This document shows positions 18,576 through 27,442 of a DNA stretch of 56,673 nt, piece by piece; position 1 is the stretch's first letter, and the number at the start of each line of letters is the position of its first letter. The DNA is taken from assembly GCA_020851465.1 (NCBI GenBank), contig JADZCR010000012.1, positions 1-56,673 of the forward strand, read 5' to 3'. Made by a program: the position numbers and the translations under genes. A model generated the notes under the pieces. It made no database searches. It had not been told where the DNA came from and saw nothing but the letters and a program-made list of their open reading frames with translations. This DNA comes from Phycisphaeraceae bacterium. Its GTDB lineage: Bacteria > Planctomycetota > Phycisphaerae > Phycisphaerales > Phycisphaeraceae.

Positions 18576-19232
18576 TCATCCGCCCCTCGATTGCTTAATC
18601 ACCTCCACGAACTGTCGCGCCAGACCGGTCAGCCCCTTCCAATCCTTCGCTCTAATCAAATCTTTTCTCACCAACGACGATCCGACCCCCAGGCAGGCAG
18701 CTCCTGCCTTGAGCCAATCAGCGGCGGTTGTCAGGTCCACGCCACCAGTTGGCGTGAGTTTCAGGTGCGGCATGGGAGCCAGCACATCCTTGAAATACTG
18801 AGGTCCGAATAGATTGGCGGGGAAAACTTTCACCATATCCGCACCGGCCTGCCAGGCCGTAATAATTTCAGTCGGCGTCAATGCACCGGGAATCACGGCC
18901 TTATCGTAGCGATGGCAGATCTCAATCACCCCAAGGTTTGTCGTCGGGGCGACGACGTACTGCGCACCGGCAAGGATGGCTGCACGGGCGGTCTCCGCAT
19001 CAAGGACACTGCCAACCCCTACGATGAACTCTTTACCGAGTTTCGTTGTCGCCTGATGGATCACATCCAGCGCGCCGGGAGTGGTCATGGTTACTTCAGC
19101 GACGTTTGCACCGCCCTCACCCAGGGCGCGGAAAACATCAATTAACTGGTCGGCACTGTCGGCACGAATCACGGCGACAAGGCCGGCGGTCTCGATCTGG
19201 GAAATAACAGCATTACGTCCGGTGATTCGCAT
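18576..19232 (-). CDS. eda: KDPG/KHG aldolase (2-dehydro-3-deoxyphosphogluconate aldolase)
   Basis: 218 residues, the normal length for this class I aldolase, which splits 2-keto-3-deoxy-6-phosphogluconate to pyruvate and glyceraldehyde 3-phosphate (Entner-Doudoroff or uronate breakdown). The acid-base Glu lies in 'VAEVTMTTPGAL' and the Schiff-base Lys in 'GADMVKVFPANLFGP'. The phosphate-binding 'LTPTGGVDL' follows. No other Entner-Doudoroff gene is adjacent, so pathway membership rests on the family. The roughly 150-base gap downstream (18428-18575) shows no clear terminator. Confidence 0.93.
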   Translation of the reverse strand: MRITGRNAVISQIETAGLVAVIRADSADQLIDVFRALGEGGANVAEVTMTTPGALDVIHQATTKLGKEFIVGVGSVLDAETARAAILAGAQYVVAPTTNLGVIEICHRYDKAVIPGALTPTEIITAWQAGADMVKVFPANLFGPQYFKDVLAPMPHLKLTPTGGVDLTTAADWLKAGAACLGVGSSLVRKDLIRAKDWKGLTGLARQFVEVIKQSRGG

Positions 19233-19306
19233 GGAAAATCGTCTCGAATGTCAGAATAAAGTTTCTAACTCATGATCGCAGCGAATAACGTCCAGTGTAA
19301 ATGAAA

Positions 19307-19334
19307 CAAGGCCGCGATGTTGATCGCGACCTTG
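19307..19334 (-). terminator. Hairpin downstream of the DUF2617-like gene
   Basis: On the minus strand a 12-bp stem (arms CAAGGTCGCGAT and ATCGCGGCCTTG, one G.T pair) encloses the tetraloop CAAC and is followed by TTTCATTT. It lies 34-61 bases past the stop of the gene ending at 19368 and before the eda start. That is the right position for an intrinsic terminator, although the T-tract is weak. Confidence 0.6.
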
Positions 19335-19367
19335 ATTCGTTCTTAAGAGCTGATGAGCCCTGAATCT

Positions 19368-19919
19368 TCAGGCCTGTGGCTTGATCTCGAAGATCGACTG
19401 CGTACGCAAGACCATCCCCGTCGCGCCGATCAGGTGATAGCTCTGAAGGTGGAACTCCTTCTTGTACTTCTGCACATCCAAGAGCGAAAGGCAGGGGTTG
19501 CCTTCGTGATCTTTCCATTCGTGGACCATTGCGTCCGCTTCACCTGCTAAATCGCGCATCTCGCGGAGCGTGGCAGCGAAGAGGTTGTCGCTGAGCGACT
19601 CAGTCTGAACGGAGGTAACATAGCCCAAACGACCTTCGGGCTCCAACTCGAAATCTTTTTCACCCAAACAGTGCAAAGCATGCACTAAGCCGTGCTCTGG
19701 TAAGTGATCACCGCTTTCGAGAACGGCCTCAGTCAGGCACTGACCTTCAATTTGAAACCGCACAACATGGCCACAAGGTGACAACCATGCCTCTACTTCG
19801 TATTCCCCATGTCGAAAAATCTTTCGACTCTGGAGATCAAAGAGCTCCGGGTGCAGTGCCCGGCGGTACAGCATGAGACGAAAAAGCTGTGCATTACTTG
19901 ACTTATGAACACTACTCAT
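19368..19919 (-). CDS. DUF2617-like protein of unknown function
   Basis: 183 residues, no signal peptide, probably cytoplasmic. The pattern 'RALHPELFDLQSRKIF...GEYEVEAWLSPCGHVVRF' and the late 'SYHLIGATGMVLRTQSIFEI' resembles the DUF2617 family as I remember it, and no function is known for that family. A good Shine-Dalgarno (AGAGGA) precedes the ATG at 19919. It is followed by a terminator hairpin, so it is probably expressed alone or with a gene further upstream. The 208-base gap above it (19920-20127) contains no recognisable element. Confidence 0.75.
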   Translation of the reverse strand: MSSVHKSSNAQLFRLMLYRRALHPELFDLQSRKIFRHGEYEVEAWLSPCGHVVRFQIEGQCLTEAVLESGDHLPEHGLVHALHCLGEKDFELEPEGRLGYVTSVQTESLSDNLFAATLREMRDLAGEADAMVHEWKDHEGNPCLSLLDVQKYKKEFHLQSYHLIGATGMVLRTQSIFEIKPQA

Positions 19920-20127
19920 TGTTTCCTCTGGGGTAAAAACGGCGGGTAATGCTGCATTATATCGGGGATATGTCTGGCGCGAAGCCTAAAAATCGGTATG
20001 ACCACCTGATTTTCTTCCATTTTTGGAAGTGGAGAGCGATAAACATCACTGCCGATAACTCCTGTACACACTGAATGATCCGAACGGACAGCACCCTCGG
20101 ATTATCCTCAATTTTCCGGTCCAACTG

Positions 20128-22005
20128 ATGTCGAAACTTCTTGAAATTCACCGACGGCTCAATGCTGTCCATGACGAGTCGATCGATGCATCGATGGCCG
20201 CGGCACTCCCTACCGCTGATCCCGCGGCGGCAAAATTGATCGCCAAGCACCTACTCGAAAACGACCACCCCAACGCAGCTTTGAGCCTGGTTCAAAATTT
20301 TCATCTGCTACCAGGTGAAATCCAGACAAGTATCGTCACCCGAGCGTCAGCCTACTACCATGCTCTTCGACAGGCTGCGCAGAAGCGCAGTGGTCCTGGC
20401 CCCATCAATGCCATACAAATCGTCCGCAGGGCACGATCACCGCGGCTCGCTCATCTTTTGGTGGATCAATTACGTTTCGGTGATGCCGAGGTCCGATCGC
20501 TCGCCGCCGAAAGTCTGCTTGAGATGGCGCGAGAGTTGGCTGCTTCGGCAACTCATGACGCAGAAGCGGAACAGATTTTCATTACGGGTCTTGAAGAGGC
20601 GCTAAATCTATACCGTCATCATGGTCAACCGATGGTGCTGCTGGCGGCGGCAGCATTGATCCCGCGACCGATGGCCGGAATCTTCCGCATCCTTCAGGAT
20701 CGCACGCATCCAGCTGCTGAGCCGATGGCCCGATTGATGGAGGGGCATTCCGCACCTGAATTTCGACGCTCTCTGTTGGTCTGGTTAAGGATGCCGCCAC
20801 TCATGGATCCAGCCGTGCAACGACTGCACCGCATGGACGGAATGGTATTGGCCGAACCACTAAGATTCACACACTTTTTATCCATCGGAACAGCAACACG
20901 AGGACTTCGTCGTCTATCTGATGCCAGACGTCTTTGCCCGAGTGCCGAAATTACAGATGGGTTTCCTGCATCCATCAGGCGGACTGTCCCTCGCTGGATC
21001 AGGGCATTACCTCTCGATCCGCCGAATCAGATCGACGCCCTCTCAAAACTCATTCATAGTCACGATGTGGCGATGAAGATATCCCTGTTTCGAGCGTTGT
21101 TATCCATCAGTGAGCAGCCCGGCGGCGAGGGAGCGCATGATGTGCTCTCCACGTTTACTGATGATGCGGACCCCCAACTGGCAAGGATGGCATTGCGACA
21201 TCTCGTCCGTGTTCGTTGGCCGGGTTTGGCGAAACTCCTGATCAAACTCGTCAATTCGCCCCACGCGGAGATTCGCCAACTCGCCGGTGGACATTTAGCT
21301 CCGCTGGGATTCACTCGGTTCTGGGACAGTTGGCCGCGGCTTAGTTTTGCCCAGCAAATCGCAGGCGGGCAGGCATTGATCAAACTAGATGCCACGTTTC
21401 ACAAACATCTGGCAGAACGGCTGGCCCGACCTGAACGCGCAGCTCGGCTTCGTGCATTGGCAATCATTCACACACTCAACCAGGGACCATGGTTTGAATC
21501 GTCACTTCAGACTCTTTCGCACGATCTGGATGAAGTTATCGTCTCCGCGGTTGCGAGAGCAATGGGCACCTGTGACACGCCTGTGACTGTGGAAGCACTC
21601 GAAAGGCTTTTGCATCATCCTGACAGTCGTGTGCGTGCCAATGCCATCGAATCACTTCATCAACTCAAATCGACACGGCATGTGGATCGCCTGCTTGATA
21701 TGGCCGAACGGGAAGAAAACCGTCCGCGTGCCAATGCGATCCATGCCTTGATGGAGATGCGTACCGGTGAAGCACTCACGTCGCTGGCCCGTATGCTTGC
21801 CCACCCCCAACCGGCACAGCGTACCAGCGCACTGTGGCTCATCGACCACTTGGGGTTAATCGACCTGTCACGTCACGTTGCGGAGATGTCCATTACTGAT
21901 CGCGATGATAAGGTGAAGCGACGTGCCGGTGAAGTGATTCAGCATCTCATTACCGTACTGCGTACCGACACTCACCACCACGACCACAACCAGGGGGCAG
22001 CGTGA
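20128..22005 (+). CDS. HEAT-repeat protein
   Basis: 625 residues, largely alpha-helical, with HEAT/armadillo-like repeats. Examples are 'PRLAHLLVDQLRFGDAEVRSLAAESLLEMA', given here as family pattern in two parts, and the late 'LERLLHHPDSRVRANAIESL' and 'MAEREENRPRANAIHALMEM'. There is no signal peptide or catalytic motif, so a soluble scaffold is likely. The stop overlaps the start of the small membrane protein gene (GTGA), so the two are made together and may form a complex. The start ATG has a weak Shine-Dalgarno, but an upstream in-frame alternative is not apparent. Confidence 0.75.
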   Translation: MSKLLEIHRRLNAVHDESIDASMAAALPTADPAAAKLIAKHLLENDHPNAALSLVQNFHLLPGEIQTSIVTRASAYYHALRQAAQKRSGPGPINAIQIVRRARSPRLAHLLVDQLRFGDAEVRSLAAESLLEMARELAASATHDAEAEQIFITGLEEALNLYRHHGQPMVLLAAAALIPRPMAGIFRILQDRTHPAAEPMARLMEGHSAPEFRRSLLVWLRMPPLMDPAVQRLHRMDGMVLAEPLRFTHFLSIGTATRGLRRLSDARRLCPSAEITDGFPASIRRTVPRWIRALPLDPPNQIDALSKLIHSHDVAMKISLFRALLSISEQPGGEGAHDVLSTFTDDADPQLARMALRHLVRVRWPGLAKLLIKLVNSPHAEIRQLAGGHLAPLGFTRFWDSWPRLSFAQQIAGGQALIKLDATFHKHLAERLARPERAARLRALAIIHTLNQGPWFESSLQTLSHDLDEVIVSAVARAMGTCDTPVTVEALERLLHHPDSRVRANAIESLHQLKSTRHVDRLLDMAEREENRPRANAIHALMEMRTGEALTSLARMLAHPQPAQRTSALWLIDHLGLIDLSRHVAEMSITDRDDKVKRRAGEVIQHLITVLRTDTHHHDHNQGAA

Positions 22006-22469
22006 TTCCGCTACTTCTGGCAAACACGCAAAAATTGGCTGGGGCTGCCGGCAGCCGGTCGGGAACCACTGCGACGCCGTCATGGGAGCTGATGCGCGAT
22101 GCAATCCGCAACCAGCAGCCATCCGATTCCCTGGGTATATGGTGGCTGATCTTACTTGCAGGCACACTCGTTGGACTGCTGATCGCAGCCAGAACTTTTC
22201 GCTGGATTCGCGAGCGGCACCTGCGATCGAAACCGCTCCGCATCTTTCACCATCTCGCCAATGAGCTTGGTCTGCATCTGGCGGATCAGTGGCTCCTCGT
22301 TCGTATATCCCGGCAGCAACTTCTGCCTTCACCTCTGACGCTGATCCTCTCTTCAAGCACCCTTCGGCATCACGGCGAACAATTCGCACTGACCCTGTCA
22401 AACCGAAAACAGTCGCGTGTAATGCTGCACATTGCCGGAATTGATGCTGTGCTGTTTGGTGATAATTGA
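22002..22469 (+). CDS. Small single-pass membrane protein, unknown function
   Basis: 155 residues. It starts at a GTG that overlaps the TGA of the HEAT-repeat gene. One transmembrane segment is visible (about residues 46-64, 'IWWLILLAGTLVGLLIAAR'), followed by a basic stretch (RTFRWIRERHLRSK) that predicts a cytoplasmic C-terminal domain of about 85 residues. I do not recognise the family. The tight coupling suggests it recruits the HEAT protein to the membrane. The 180-base gap after it holds no visible gene. Confidence 0.65.
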   Translation: MIPLLLANTQKLAGAAGSRSGTTATPSWELMRDAIRNQQPSDSLGIWWLILLAGTLVGLLIAARTFRWIRERHLRSKPLRIFHHLANELGLHLADQWLLVRISRQQLLPSPLTLILSSSTLRHHGEQFALTLSNRKQSRVMLHIAGIDAVLFGDN

Positions 22470-22643
22470 TTTCCAAAAGCCGCCAGATAAAGCCAGTTTC
22501 CATTGATCCTGACATCACGATTACAAGAGCATTCCGGTATCACCTCGATGTCGCACATCCAGCCACCAGTATGAACTGATCACTTGCCTCACATACTCCC
22601 TTCCATTTAAATACTCCGTTCTCTCAGCGATCCAAGGAAGGAA

Positions 22644-22657
22644 TGAGTATTGAGTAT
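22644..22657 (+). repeat. 7-bp tandem duplication across the CYTH gene start
   Basis: Two adjacent copies of TGAGTAT (22644-22650 and 22651-22657). With both copies, the ATG at 22643 opens a five-codon dead-end frame (Met-Ser-Ile-Glu-Tyr-stop), and the CYTH frame is entered only from the TTG at 22650. Removing one copy would put the ATG in frame and encode the same N-terminus, Met-Ser-Ile-Glu-Ile-Glu. Confidence 0.85.
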
Positions 22658-23222
22658 TGAAATTGAAGCGAAAATGCAGGTGACCGACCTGGCTGCACTT
22701 GAAGCCAAACTGGAAGCCGTCGGAGCCAAGCGCGGACCTGTACATCTTGAGATCAATCGTTTTTTTGACTCGCCATCCGGATCGCTGCGAATGGCCGATC
22801 AGGGACTGCGCATTCGAGTTGAGAAATCTACAGACGGCAGCCGCGAGGTCGTAACGATTACGTACAAAGGTCCGCGTGCTCAAAGCAAACTTAAGCAGAG
22901 ACGGGAGACGGAGATCGTGGTTAACGACGCCAAGATCGCTGCGCAACTCCTCAATGATTTAGGGTATGTACAGACTCTGAGCTTCGAAAAACAGCGTCGT
23001 CGATGGGAGTTCGACCGCTGCCACGTGGATATCGACACGCTGCCCTACCTGGGCGACTACGTAGAGATCGAAGGACCAGACGACAAAGTCATCCTGGGGG
23101 TTCGTGAGAAATTAGGATTGGGTAAAGCCCCGCTGATTCGGGCAGGATATGCGGCAATGCTGACCCAATATCTGGCTGAACACCATCTTCGTGCAGAGCA
23201 TGTCCCGCTCAAATCCTCGTGA
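22650..23222 (+). CDS. CYTH-domain protein (class IV adenylate cyclase/thiamine triphosphatase-like)
   Basis: 190 residues. It begins with the signature 'IEIEAKMQV' (EXEXK-type motif) and continues with the charged tunnel residues of the CYTH fold: 'GLRIRVEK', 'TYKGPR', 'RRETEIVV', 'EKQRRRWEF', 'DTLPYLGDYVEIEG'. Such proteins act on triphosphates, as CyaB-type cyclases or triphosphatases, and the substrate cannot be decided by eye. The TTG start at 22650 has GGAAGGA 7 bases upstream. The only upstream ATG, at 22643, is out of frame because of a 7-bp tandem duplication. Confidence 0.88.
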   Translation: MSIEIEAKMQVTDLAALEAKLEAVGAKRGPVHLEINRFFDSPSGSLRMADQGLRIRVEKSTDGSREVVTITYKGPRAQSKLKQRRETEIVVNDAKIAAQLLNDLGYVQTLSFEKQRRRWEFDRCHVDIDTLPYLGDYVEIEGPDDKVILGVREKLGLGKAPLIRAGYAAMLTQYLAEHHLRAEHVPLKSS

Positions 23223-23224
23223 TG

Positions 23225-23932
23225 TCATTCACACGGTACAGTCGGCGCGACAGAACTGATCTGTGCCGTATCCGCTTCACCCAGCATCCGGGCTGTGCTG
23301 TAGAGCATGATTCCCGCGCCTACCATCTCCAGCACTTCCTCGACCAGAACTTCAGTGGTGTAGTAAGGCGTCTTGCGCAGGAACTTGTAAGAAATGATTT
23401 CCAATCCTACAGCCCCAACCAAAAAAGTAGCGGCTCCGAAGATCGCGCATCGTGCTGTGTAAGGTCGTATTTTCCATAGCACGCATACGTCACGCCAAAC
23501 CCAGATCAGAATAATCAGTGCGAGGACTCCATACACCGGCATCCAACGGCCGGAGTTGTTAATCGCAGGAAGCCATGGAAATACTTTTCCAAGGTGTGTA
23601 ATTCGTTCGTGAATACCCAGTGCCTCATCCGCGGACAGAAAGAGAAATCCCACAGCAGCGATGACAAAGAACCGGGGGCGAGGCCCGATCGTACCGTCGC
23701 AACGCGACGCAATGAGCAACGATAACGCAGCGATCAATCCCAGCTGTAATGATGAAAACCACGCGGGCAGGTTGTTTTCCGCGTCAAGGTCGAACATCTG
23801 AAACAGACCATCGTCATGGCTACGAGTCAGCCGCACGAAAATATATGCCAAGGCGAAAAACGTCGTTAGCAGAAGTGAGGCTGCCAAAAATATCCTGGCA
23901 TCGCGTCTGTCGAGAACGGGTCGCGTTGTCAT
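23225..23932 (-). CDS. Polytopic membrane protein, unknown function
   Basis: 235 residues with about six hydrophobic segments (near 14-34, 57-76, 87-104, 133-148, 160-180 and 197-215). Charged residues sit near membrane edges in 'SADEALGIHERI' and 'EVLVEEVLEMVG'. These might be a metal or active site, but that is speculation. I do not recognise the family. It is convergent with the CYTH gene, with 2 bases between the stops. Confidence 0.7.
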   Translation of the reverse strand: MTTRPVLDRRDARIFLAASLLLTTFFALAYIFVRLTRSHDDGLFQMFDLDAENNLPAWFSSLQLGLIAALSLLIASRCDGTIGPRPRFFVIAAVGFLFLSADEALGIHERITHLGKVFPWLPAINNSGRWMPVYGVLALIILIWVWRDVCVLWKIRPYTARCAIFGAATFLVGAVGLEIISYKFLRKTPYYTTEVLVEEVLEMVGAGIMLYSTARMLGEADTAQISSVAPTVPCE

Positions 23933-24053
23933 TGGAAATCCCCCGAAGGTGGTAACCCGATCGCCACAGAAATTTTTATCGGCAGGAATTCAACCCCTAC
24001 TTAGAGCCGCACTTAACGATTATCCGTTAAAGGTTTATGAATTTACCAGTCGG

Positions 24054-24929
24054 TTAAGCAAGAATCGGTACCCGCAGACATGACTCGACGATGTGATTCA
24101 TGAACAACTGATGAATCCGCGTCGTCAATGGGCCTGCGGATCCGTTACCAATGACGGTCGAATCAATCTGACTGACCGCTGCCACATGGGTTGTGCTGCC
24201 GCACATAAATACTTCATCTGCCGTCAGAAGTTCGTTGACCGAATAGGTTCGCTCGCGACAGGTCAAGCCGTGTTTTTTTAGAAGTTTCAGAATGATCGAT
24301 CGTGTGATGCCGCCGAGGATCCAATGGTCAGCTGGATGGGTCCAGAACTCTCCTCCTCGAGCGATGAATAGGCTTGCACACGTGCCCTCCGTCACTCGGT
24401 CGCCTCGATGAAGAATCGCTTCATAACATCCCGCTTGTATAGCGCGGTTACGTGCCAGGACATTGGGCAGGAGCATCACGGACTTGATATCGCAGCGATG
24501 CCAGCGTTCATCATTCGCAAGGATGGTTTTGATCACTCGCGGCGGGGCTGCCGGATCAATAGGCTCCGCTCTCGAAGCGATCAACAGAACCGTTGGCTGA
24601 GTAGATTTGGGATATGCGTGGTCGCGGGGTGCTGCTCCACGGGAAACCTGCCAATAGAGCTTGGCTTCCGTCAGGCGGTTGCGACGGACCAGCTCATTGC
24701 TGAGGTCTTCAATACGCTGAGTGTCCGATGTAGGCTCGATTGCAATTTCGGTCATACTCCGTTGCAGCCGCTCAGCATGTTCACGCATCGCCAGCGGTTT
24801 GCTGCCGTAGTAACGGACGACTTCATAAACCCCATCCGCAAACATCGCCGCTCGCTCTTCGATGTCGAGACTTGCTGCGGTGCGGGGTAAAAAACGGCCA
24901 TTCAGAAATACAACGGAGTCAGCGTCCAT
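24054..24929 (-). CDS. dat: Class IV aminotransferase, probable D-amino-acid transaminase
   Basis: 291 residues of the fold-type IV PLP family. The PLP-binding lysine is Lys149 in 'HRCDIKSVMLLPNVLA', a sequence closer to D-alanine transaminase than to branched-chain BCAT. The 'EGTCASLFI' loop and 'GGITRSIILKLLKKHG' also match. The probable role is interconversion of D-alanine/D-glutamate and 2-oxo acids for peptidoglycan. BCAT or aminodeoxychorismate lyase cannot be ruled out. The upstream region (24930-25152) contains the dyad AATACC-CGTGA-GGTATT at 24995-25011. Confidence 0.85.
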   Translation of the reverse strand: MDADSVVFLNGRFLPRTAASLDIEERAAMFADGVYEVVRYYGSKPLAMREHAERLQRSMTEIAIEPTSDTQRIEDLSNELVRRNRLTEAKLYWQVSRGAAPRDHAYPKSTQPTVLLIASRAEPIDPAAPPRVIKTILANDERWHRCDIKSVMLLPNVLARNRAIQAGCYEAILHRGDRVTEGTCASLFIARGGEFWTHPADHWILGGITRSIILKLLKKHGLTCRERTYSVNELLTADEVFMCGSTTHVAAVSQIDSTVIGNGSAGPLTTRIHQLFMNHIVESCLRVPILA

Positions 24930-24994
24930 ACCTAATTAAACCCCTCAAACTGAGGATTTCCCAATTCCGGTACCTCAATTTACACATCGGTCAG

Positions 24995-25011
24995 AATACC
25001 CGTGAGGTATT
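24995..25011. promoter_or_regulatory. 17-bp dyad upstream of the transaminase gene
   Basis: AATACC and GGTATT are exact inverted repeats around CGTGA, about 65-80 bases upstream of the transaminase ATG at 24929. A wider pair, TACCTCA (24971-24977) and TGAGGTA (25003-25009), overlaps it. This could be an operator or an mRNA structure. The rest of the 223-base gap between galK and this gene shows no other element. Confidence 0.3.
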
Positions 25012-25152
25012 GGATTTATACGCGAGTCGGTCCTCCTCGGACGCCTTGTTTCGAGGTTGTTGTAATTCCGTGATAAGAAGTGAGTCGTGAAATCATCGAA
25101 GCGTGGACACACAGGAACCGATCCATTTCCCAGATTTCAGGCGTCACGCCGG

Positions 25153-26382
25153 TTATTTCAACGCCAATACCCGCGCTCCCGCAGCTGGTCTCGTGTCAAA
25201 AATCGTTGCCTCGATTCCTGTACGTTGCTTGTAGCCGTGTGCGAGTGCGTCGCGGACAGTACCAACCGCATCGGTACTTACCAGACTCACGGTGCAGCCA
25301 CCAAAGCCGCCGCCCGTCATACGCGAGCCAATGACGCTGCCTGTCGCCATCATGTCGAACGCCAGATCCACTAACGTATCCAGCTCCGGACAACTTACCT
25401 CGTAATCATCGCGCAACGATGCGTGGCTCTGAAACATAAGTTGGCCAAATCGTTGCCAATCCGCACGCTGGGCTGCCTCTGCTGCTTCAACAGTTCGCGT
25501 AATTTCGTTAACCACATGTAATGCTCTACTGAATTCGACTCGATCGAGTTTCGATCGATTTGCTTCGAGCTGAGCCTTGGTAGCATCACGCAGGCTCCGA
25601 AGGCCAAGCTTCTGAGCCGCTGACTCACACTGCAACCGCCGCTGGGCGTATTCACCGCCCGTAAGCTCATGTCTTACGTTCGTGTTGGCGATTAGTATCG
25701 TCAGGTTCGGATCAGATAGCGGCACTGTCTTTGTTTCCAGCGACCGACAATCGAGAAGCAGCGCATGGCCGGCCTGTGCTAATGCTGCGATTGCCTGATC
25801 CATAATCCCGCACGGTACTCCGGCAAACGTGTGCTCCGCTTTTTGCGCAAGTAATGCCTTGTCCCATGCGGAGAATGAGCACACTCCCATCGCTTCCAAC
25901 AGCGTGATCATCGACACTTCAAGAGCTGCACTGCTCGAAAGACCTCCACCCAACGGCACGTTGGAGTCAATAAGCGCATCAAATCCGCCGTAATCACATC
26001 CTCGCAGACATGCCAGCGCCACCACACCTTTTACATAGTTTGCCCACTTAGGTTCACCTGGTCGAAGCTCAGAATTAACCTCAAACTCCACGAAGGCATC
26101 ACTACCTCCTGCACTTTTCAGCGCAGGCATGGTGCTGATAATCCGTACAGTGCGTCTGGGTGATCGGTCGGCGACTATCAGCGTCTGCCGTTCAATCGCC
26201 ATAGGCAAAACAAACCCCTCGTTGTAATCCGTATGCTCACCGATCAGATTCACACGCCCCGGCGCAACAGCGGCAAAGCGCGGCTGACGACCAAATTTTT
26301 TATTGAACTGCGCTGCTGCTCTCGCAAGCTGGTCGCCAATCGCAGGCGTTAACGGATGGTTTCGATGGTTTTGATCAGTCAT
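25153..26382 (-). CDS. galK: Galactokinase
   Basis: 409 residues of a GHMP kinase that phosphorylates galactose at C1 (Leloir pathway). The galactokinase signature 'APGRVNLIGEHTDYNEGFV' lies near the N-terminus, the ATP loop 'PLGGGLSSSAALEVS' in the middle, and the third GHMP motif 'RMTGGGFGGCTVSLV' near the C-terminus. The catalytic Asp lies in 'CGIMDQAIAAL'. I used the ATG at 26382. A TTG two codons earlier is less likely. No galT, galE or galM is adjacent. Its start codon region faces the hydroxyacyl-ACP dehydratase gene on the other strand. Confidence 0.95.
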   Translation of the reverse strand: MTDQNHRNHPLTPAIGDQLARAAAQFNKKFGRQPRFAAVAPGRVNLIGEHTDYNEGFVLPMAIERQTLIVADRSPRRTVRIISTMPALKSAGGSDAFVEFEVNSELRPGEPKWANYVKGVVALACLRGCDYGGFDALIDSNVPLGGGLSSSAALEVSMITLLEAMGVCSFSAWDKALLAQKAEHTFAGVPCGIMDQAIAALAQAGHALLLDCRSLETKTVPLSDPNLTILIANTNVRHELTGGEYAQRRLQCESAAQKLGLRSLRDATKAQLEANRSKLDRVEFSRALHVVNEITRTVEAAEAAQRADWQRFGQLMFQSHASLRDDYEVSCPELDTLVDLAFDMMATGSVIGSRMTGGGFGGCTVSLVSTDAVGTVRDALAHGYKQRTGIEATIFDTRPAAGARVLALK

Positions 26383-26524
26383 GAACAACGATGATAAGGC
26401 AAGTAGCCGGAACGATATCGTTCAGCCATTAGAGTTCCGCGCCCAAACTCCTCCTTACCGATGGTCGCAGGCTTTCGCACTTGTTGCTAAACTCCGCTCT
26501 CCTGCGGCTAAGGAAAGGCAGCGA

Positions 26525-26932
26525 TTGCGATTTGAACTCCTTGATCGAATAATTGAACGCTCGTCGGATAAACTCGTGGCGATCAAAAACGTCACCAGTG
26601 CAGAGGAGTACCTCGGCGACCATTTCCCCACGTTCCCCGTTCTGCCAGGCGTCATGATGCTCGAAACGCTGGTCCAGGCTGGTCGTGAACTTGTGGGCTC
26701 CCCGCGGGATGCTGCCCCGCTGGTAATGACGGAAGTCCGCAACGTCAAATACGCTAACATGGTCCGCCCCGGCCAGACGCTGCGCGTTGAAGTGACGCTG
26801 CGTGGCCGGGACGATGCGGGCTTTGACTTTAATGGAATCGGCACCGTCGGCGACCAAGTAGCTGTGCAGGGACGGTTTCGACTCGCACCGCTGACTCATT
26901 CGGTGGCGAAGCACGACCAGACTGTCCGATAA
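26525..26932 (+). CDS. FabZ-like hotdog 3-hydroxyacyl-ACP dehydratase
   Basis: 135 residues from a TTG at 26525, with AAGGAAAGG 6 bases upstream. This start gives 'RFELLDRIIE', matching the start of the paired dehydratase downstream (MRWIWIDRILE) and the normal family length. The longer ORF from 26381 adds 48 residues without family features and would overlap the galK start. The catalytic His and Glu are present in 'DHFPTFPVLPGVMMLETLVQ'. It probably dehydrates acyl chains carried by the adjacent ACP. It is the first gene of a dehydratase-ACP-dehydratase cluster with no ketosynthase nearby. Confidence 0.85.
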   Translation: MRFELLDRIIERSSDKLVAIKNVTSAEEYLGDHFPTFPVLPGVMMLETLVQAGRELVGSPRDAAPLVMTEVRNVKYANMVRPGQTLRVEVTLRGRDDAGFDFNGIGTVGDQVAVQGRFRLAPLTHSVAKHDQTVR

Positions 26933-26978
26933 AGGCCTCTCAGCCGCGCGTGAAGCACGGCCAACACGGAGATAAACC

Positions 26979-27365
26979 ATGGCGTTAACACACGATGAAG
27001 TGCTGGGCAAGGTGCGGAGTGTCCTCGTTGAAGCTCTCGGCGCGGACGAAGACGAAGTAACCCCTGAAGCCACACTCGTAGGCGACCTCGGCGCGGAATC
27101 GATCGACTTTCTCGATATTGTCTTCCGTCTCGAAAAAGCCTTTGGCATCAAAGTCGAACAGGGCGAACTCTTCCCGGAAGCAGTCTTCACCGACCCCAAA
27201 TATGTCGTGGATGAAAAAGTTACCGATGAAGGTCTAGCTGAGCTTCGCAAACGCCTGCCGCACATGAACCTCGACAAGTTCGCTCAGAGTCGCAAGGTCG
27301 AGGAATTCCCGCAGATGATTACCGTTGAAGACATCGTGCGGTTTGTCGAGAAGAAGGCGCAGTGA
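26979..27365 (+). CDS. Acyl carrier protein with C-terminal extension
   Basis: 128 residues. The N-terminal 80 form a typical ACP, with phosphopantetheine attachment at Ser41 in 'GDLGAESIDFLDIVFRLE'. The last 45 or so residues are an extension not found in FabD/FabF-pathway AcpP (about 80 aa), which suggests a specialised carrier. GGAG precedes the start. It lies between two FabZ-like dehydratases with gaps of 46 and 77 bases, so the three are probably co-transcribed and act on one acyl chain. Confidence 0.9.
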   Translation: MALTHDEVLGKVRSVLVEALGADEDEVTPEATLVGDLGAESIDFLDIVFRLEKAFGIKVEQGELFPEAVFTDPKYVVDEKVTDEGLAELRKRLPHMNLDKFAQSRKVEEFPQMITVEDIVRFVEKKAQ

Positions 27366-27442
27366 AATTAATTCATCGACTGACAGGTAATCACGAAACA
27401 CCACGCCAGCAGAGACTATTTTAATCGGCAACCGAGGCTGCC

